Source of the DNA: Eubacterium sp. CAG:786
Lineage (GTDB): Bacteria > Bacillota > Clostridia > Oscillospirales > Ruminococcaceae
NCBI GenBank assembly: GCA_000432175.1
Contig: HF989412.1
Location: forward strand, 5,772 to 20,920
Length of the DNA stretch: 15,149 bases
Direction of reading: 5' to 3'
Program-made: the position numbers and the translations under genes
Part shown: positions 14,401-15,149 of the stretch, piece by piece
How the letters are laid out: every line of letters begins with the position of its first letter
How positions within the stretch are numbered: the first letter of the stretch is position 1
Notes under the pieces: generated by a model
Seen by the model: only the letters and a program-made list of their open reading frames with translations
Told to the model about the DNA's origin: nothing
The model's database searches: none

Positions 14401-15088
14401 GACAATAAAGGGGTGGACGGCTATTAAGAAGAGAATTGCTTCTGCGGGAAAGAGTTCCCGCGTAAAAATCAAGCTCAATGGCACTACTTCCGTGCCTGCC
14501 GATATCATCAATTCTGCGATAAAGAGAAAGCTGACGCTGGAATTCATCGTGAACGACAGCATCAGCTGGGTTATCGACACCGGCAGCCTGAAAAAGACAG
14601 TAGCAAGCTTCAGCGCAGGCGTAAAGATCAAGGACGTGTATATTCCTTCAGTGCTGGTAGACAATGCCGGAGGCAGCGAGGTAATGCGTATACACACCTA
14701 CGGCGCAAACAAGATAGGCGCAGTGCTGTATGTGAATACCGGCAGCAAGACAAAGAACCGCTTCGCAAATCTGTTCTGGTATAATGAGGACACTTCCCAG
14801 CTTGATTTTGAGTCAACATCGAAGGTATCCACAAGCACCGGAATTGCAACGCTGGTTCCCACTTCCGGCGGGGAGCACGTTATCATGCTGGACACTCAGA
14901 CAAGGCTTCCCGGCGACGCCAACAACAGCACAAAGGTAGACGCAAAGGACGCTTCTGTGATACTCCAGGCGCTCGCACGCCGCTCAGACGAACTCGATGA
15001 AACATGGGATTTCAACAACGACGGTCTTGTGAACGCACTTGACTGCGCAGATATCCTGAGATCTGTCGTAGGTCTGAAAAAGAAATAA
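11411..15088 (+). CDS. Secreted multi-domain dockerin protein with chitobiase-C-terminal-like and Ig-like domains
   Basis: The 1225-residue product has an N-terminal signal peptide (MKIRKK, a hydrophobic core, probable cleavage after AFA at residue 38). Domains seen by reading the sequence: module A (about 41-156), module B, Ig-like (157-282), a CHB_HEX_C-like domain (284-377, with GDIYYTVSE), then repeats of A (378-486), B (487-582) and CHB_HEX_C-like (583-680, GATIYYTIG), two more CHB_HEX_C-like domains (683-775 with EIRYTLDP; 778-870 with TIYYTLDGSDP), a Big_3-type Ig-like domain (875-947), an Asp/Pro linker (955-990), an unnamed module (996-1165) and a type I dockerin (1166-1225). The dockerin has paired calcium loops starting GDANNSTKVDAKD (D1169, N1171, D1180) and DFNNDGLVNALD (D1200, N1202, D1204, D1211). 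It would dock on a scaffoldin cohesin outside the cell. No glycosidase or protease domain was recognised, so a binding or structural role is inferred. Confidence 0.9.
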   Translation: MKIRKKIAAVVTAAALMFSLTDPSALGGMLNAASTAFAATDITQIVLRPDKQLKSPVAATNLWLSGAVGVTDEFQVDLSQTVVEWYNADTNQKVTSGEADYDTTYYVKIKFIPGKGYVAASSVTFKYYTEATGSSVQTAVATFEGDYIVLTVKLPKTGLPEAEQAVFPASAISDGTSNRVAIDLPVYQNKNSVIAALPKFATILTGTAAHRGKSIENVPITWVNSAGNFTYEDPKKTFNENDINGHDFTVVGTVKAENYGSYVTNTNAVFNVYCKVTIGAADQLEAPEPRDDTPAGSYDHNLMVYFTAPEGDIYYTVSESRTGPDPIGGNASQKYLNGVPLSVDEGDTRTFYIKVLAYSAKKRTSTIAVYEYTITVEPTSLTNIPEVYLEVTPPVGGGMLDTIAKYKGGTPPKGVAITSAVAWLGNVVNGRADYNAAYSVSIQITPKSMYAFNKTTAYVNDILAKCTTNESGTLTVTYTFPGRTDKLPLYRIIPPADTVVVENGTDIQDIGDQLPKMVEVEAPKGAVLANQYPVKWDLNTSDPLYDPKLAKSQEFTITGKVTLPDFITYNEGENEVKVNVFVGTAGSLAWPTASPSDSTQGHMFYDAVEVKLSASEGATIYYTIGENKQADVPTVTGGKAYNAPIILMGEPGEITTYYIKAIAVAPGKNDSPVNSFVYTITLPKRSVDAPTANYKSGEYQQALDIALNSTTVGAEIRYTLDPTAKLAEFKKYDGVFRLSGEANTTKIYNLRFYALDPTGKMIQSAIITRNYTITIPKNKALAPYPDKTAGITYDKAISVTLKTDTSGATIYYTLDGSDPKEAGRGILYKSPITLAKKVNTVTTYTIKTYAKSSDLNMDDSVTVTYTYYIGEYYGVKSIEITKVPTKTSYYLGERLNVSGGKIKVTYDDGKTETIDMDEDMIDDFDNWAIGQQTLVVYYKGCTDSYNVVVRRRPTASSDDPVDPPKDDPKDDPKDDPKDDPINDDPDQPASDPVVPNTTIKGWTAIKKRIASAGKSSRVKIKLNGTTSVPADIINSAIKRKLTLEFIVNDSISWVIDTGSLKKTVASFSAGVKIKDVYIPSVLVDNAGGSEVMRIHTYGANKIGAVLYVNTGSKTKNRFANLFWYNEDTSQLDFESTSKVSTSTGIATLVPTSGGEHVIMLDTQTRLPGDANNSTKVDAKDASVILQALARRSDELDETWDFNNDGLVNALDCADILRSVVGLKKK
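14300..14347 (+). repeat. 12-bp tandem repeats coding for the Pro-Lys-Asp-Asp linker
   Basis: Four in-frame 12-base units (14300, 14312, 14324, 14336; the last two are identical, CCCAAAGACGAT) encode PKDD four times, followed by related Asp/Pro-rich codons. They form the flexible acidic linker before the pre-dockerin module of the secreted protein. The copy number can change by slippage without breaking the frame. Confidence 0.9.
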
Positions 15089-15093
15089 AACAA

Positions 15094-15124
15094 CAACGGG
15101 GCTGTAAAATCTACAGCCCCGTTG
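15094..15124. terminator. 13-bp perfect hairpin after the dockerin gene
   Basis: CAACGGGGCTGTA (15094-15106) pairs perfectly with TACAGCCCCGTTG (15112-15124) around an AAATC loop, starting six bases after the stop codon. On the plus strand no T run follows, but on the minus strand the stem is followed by TTGTTTTATTT. It is therefore a better terminator for a convergent minus-strand gene beyond the edge, and may act in both directions. Confidence 0.7.
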
Positions 15125-15149
15125 AGGCCGTCGAAAAAGTCACTAAAGT

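Overview
The window looks like chromosomal DNA of a cellulosome-forming clostridial Firmicute, most likely Ruminococcus or a close relative (Oscillospiraceae). The evidence is a secreted protein ending in a type I dockerin, strong AGGAGG-type ribosome sites, TTGACA/TATAAT promoters, and a moderately GC-rich coding sequence with AT-rich gaps. This assignment is inferred from gene content; no species can be named.

Left part (1-4152, minus strand): an arginine biosynthesis cluster, read argG, argH, argC, argJ (argJ is cut by the window edge). ArgG and ArgH convert citrulline and aspartate to arginine. ArgC and ArgJ work in the acetylated-ornithine branch. argH, argC and argJ are tightly packed. 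argG is separated from argH by a terminator-like hairpin, so argG may be expressed at a different level. The argG promoter faces away from the next block across a 327-base AT-rich gap carrying TGAAT-type motifs that may be ArgR half-sites.

Middle part (4323-8075, plus strand): five genes packed as one unit behind a perfect TTGACA-17-TATAAT promoter. They are an XRE-type repressor, an ImmA/IrrE-type metalloprotease, two M42-type aminopeptidases and a GNAT acetyltransferase. An inverted repeat over the -10 box suggests autoregulation. The second M42 gene is broken by a 26-bp tandem duplication lying exactly on the metal-binding IDDR motif. XRE/ImmA pairs are usually phage or ICE switches; here the pair heads a peptidase operon with no visible mobile-element genes, the most unusual arrangement in the window.

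Next (8093-9997, plus strand): a MATE-family multidrug/sodium antiporter and a NUDIX hydrolase form a two-gene unit with an extended -10 promoter and a clear intrinsic terminator. Then (10039-11270) a LysR-type regulator with its own promoter is translationally coupled to a 74-residue protein of unknown function.

Right part (11347-15124, plus strand): a single 1225-residue secreted protein with a signal peptide, a duplicated three-domain block, extra chitobiase-C-terminal-like domains, a bacterial Ig-like domain, an Asp/Pro linker, an unnamed pre-dockerin module and a dockerin. No catalytic domain was recognised, so it is probably a non-catalytic, binding or structural cellulosome component. 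A 13-bp perfect hairpin follows it, and the last 26 bases may be the start of another element.
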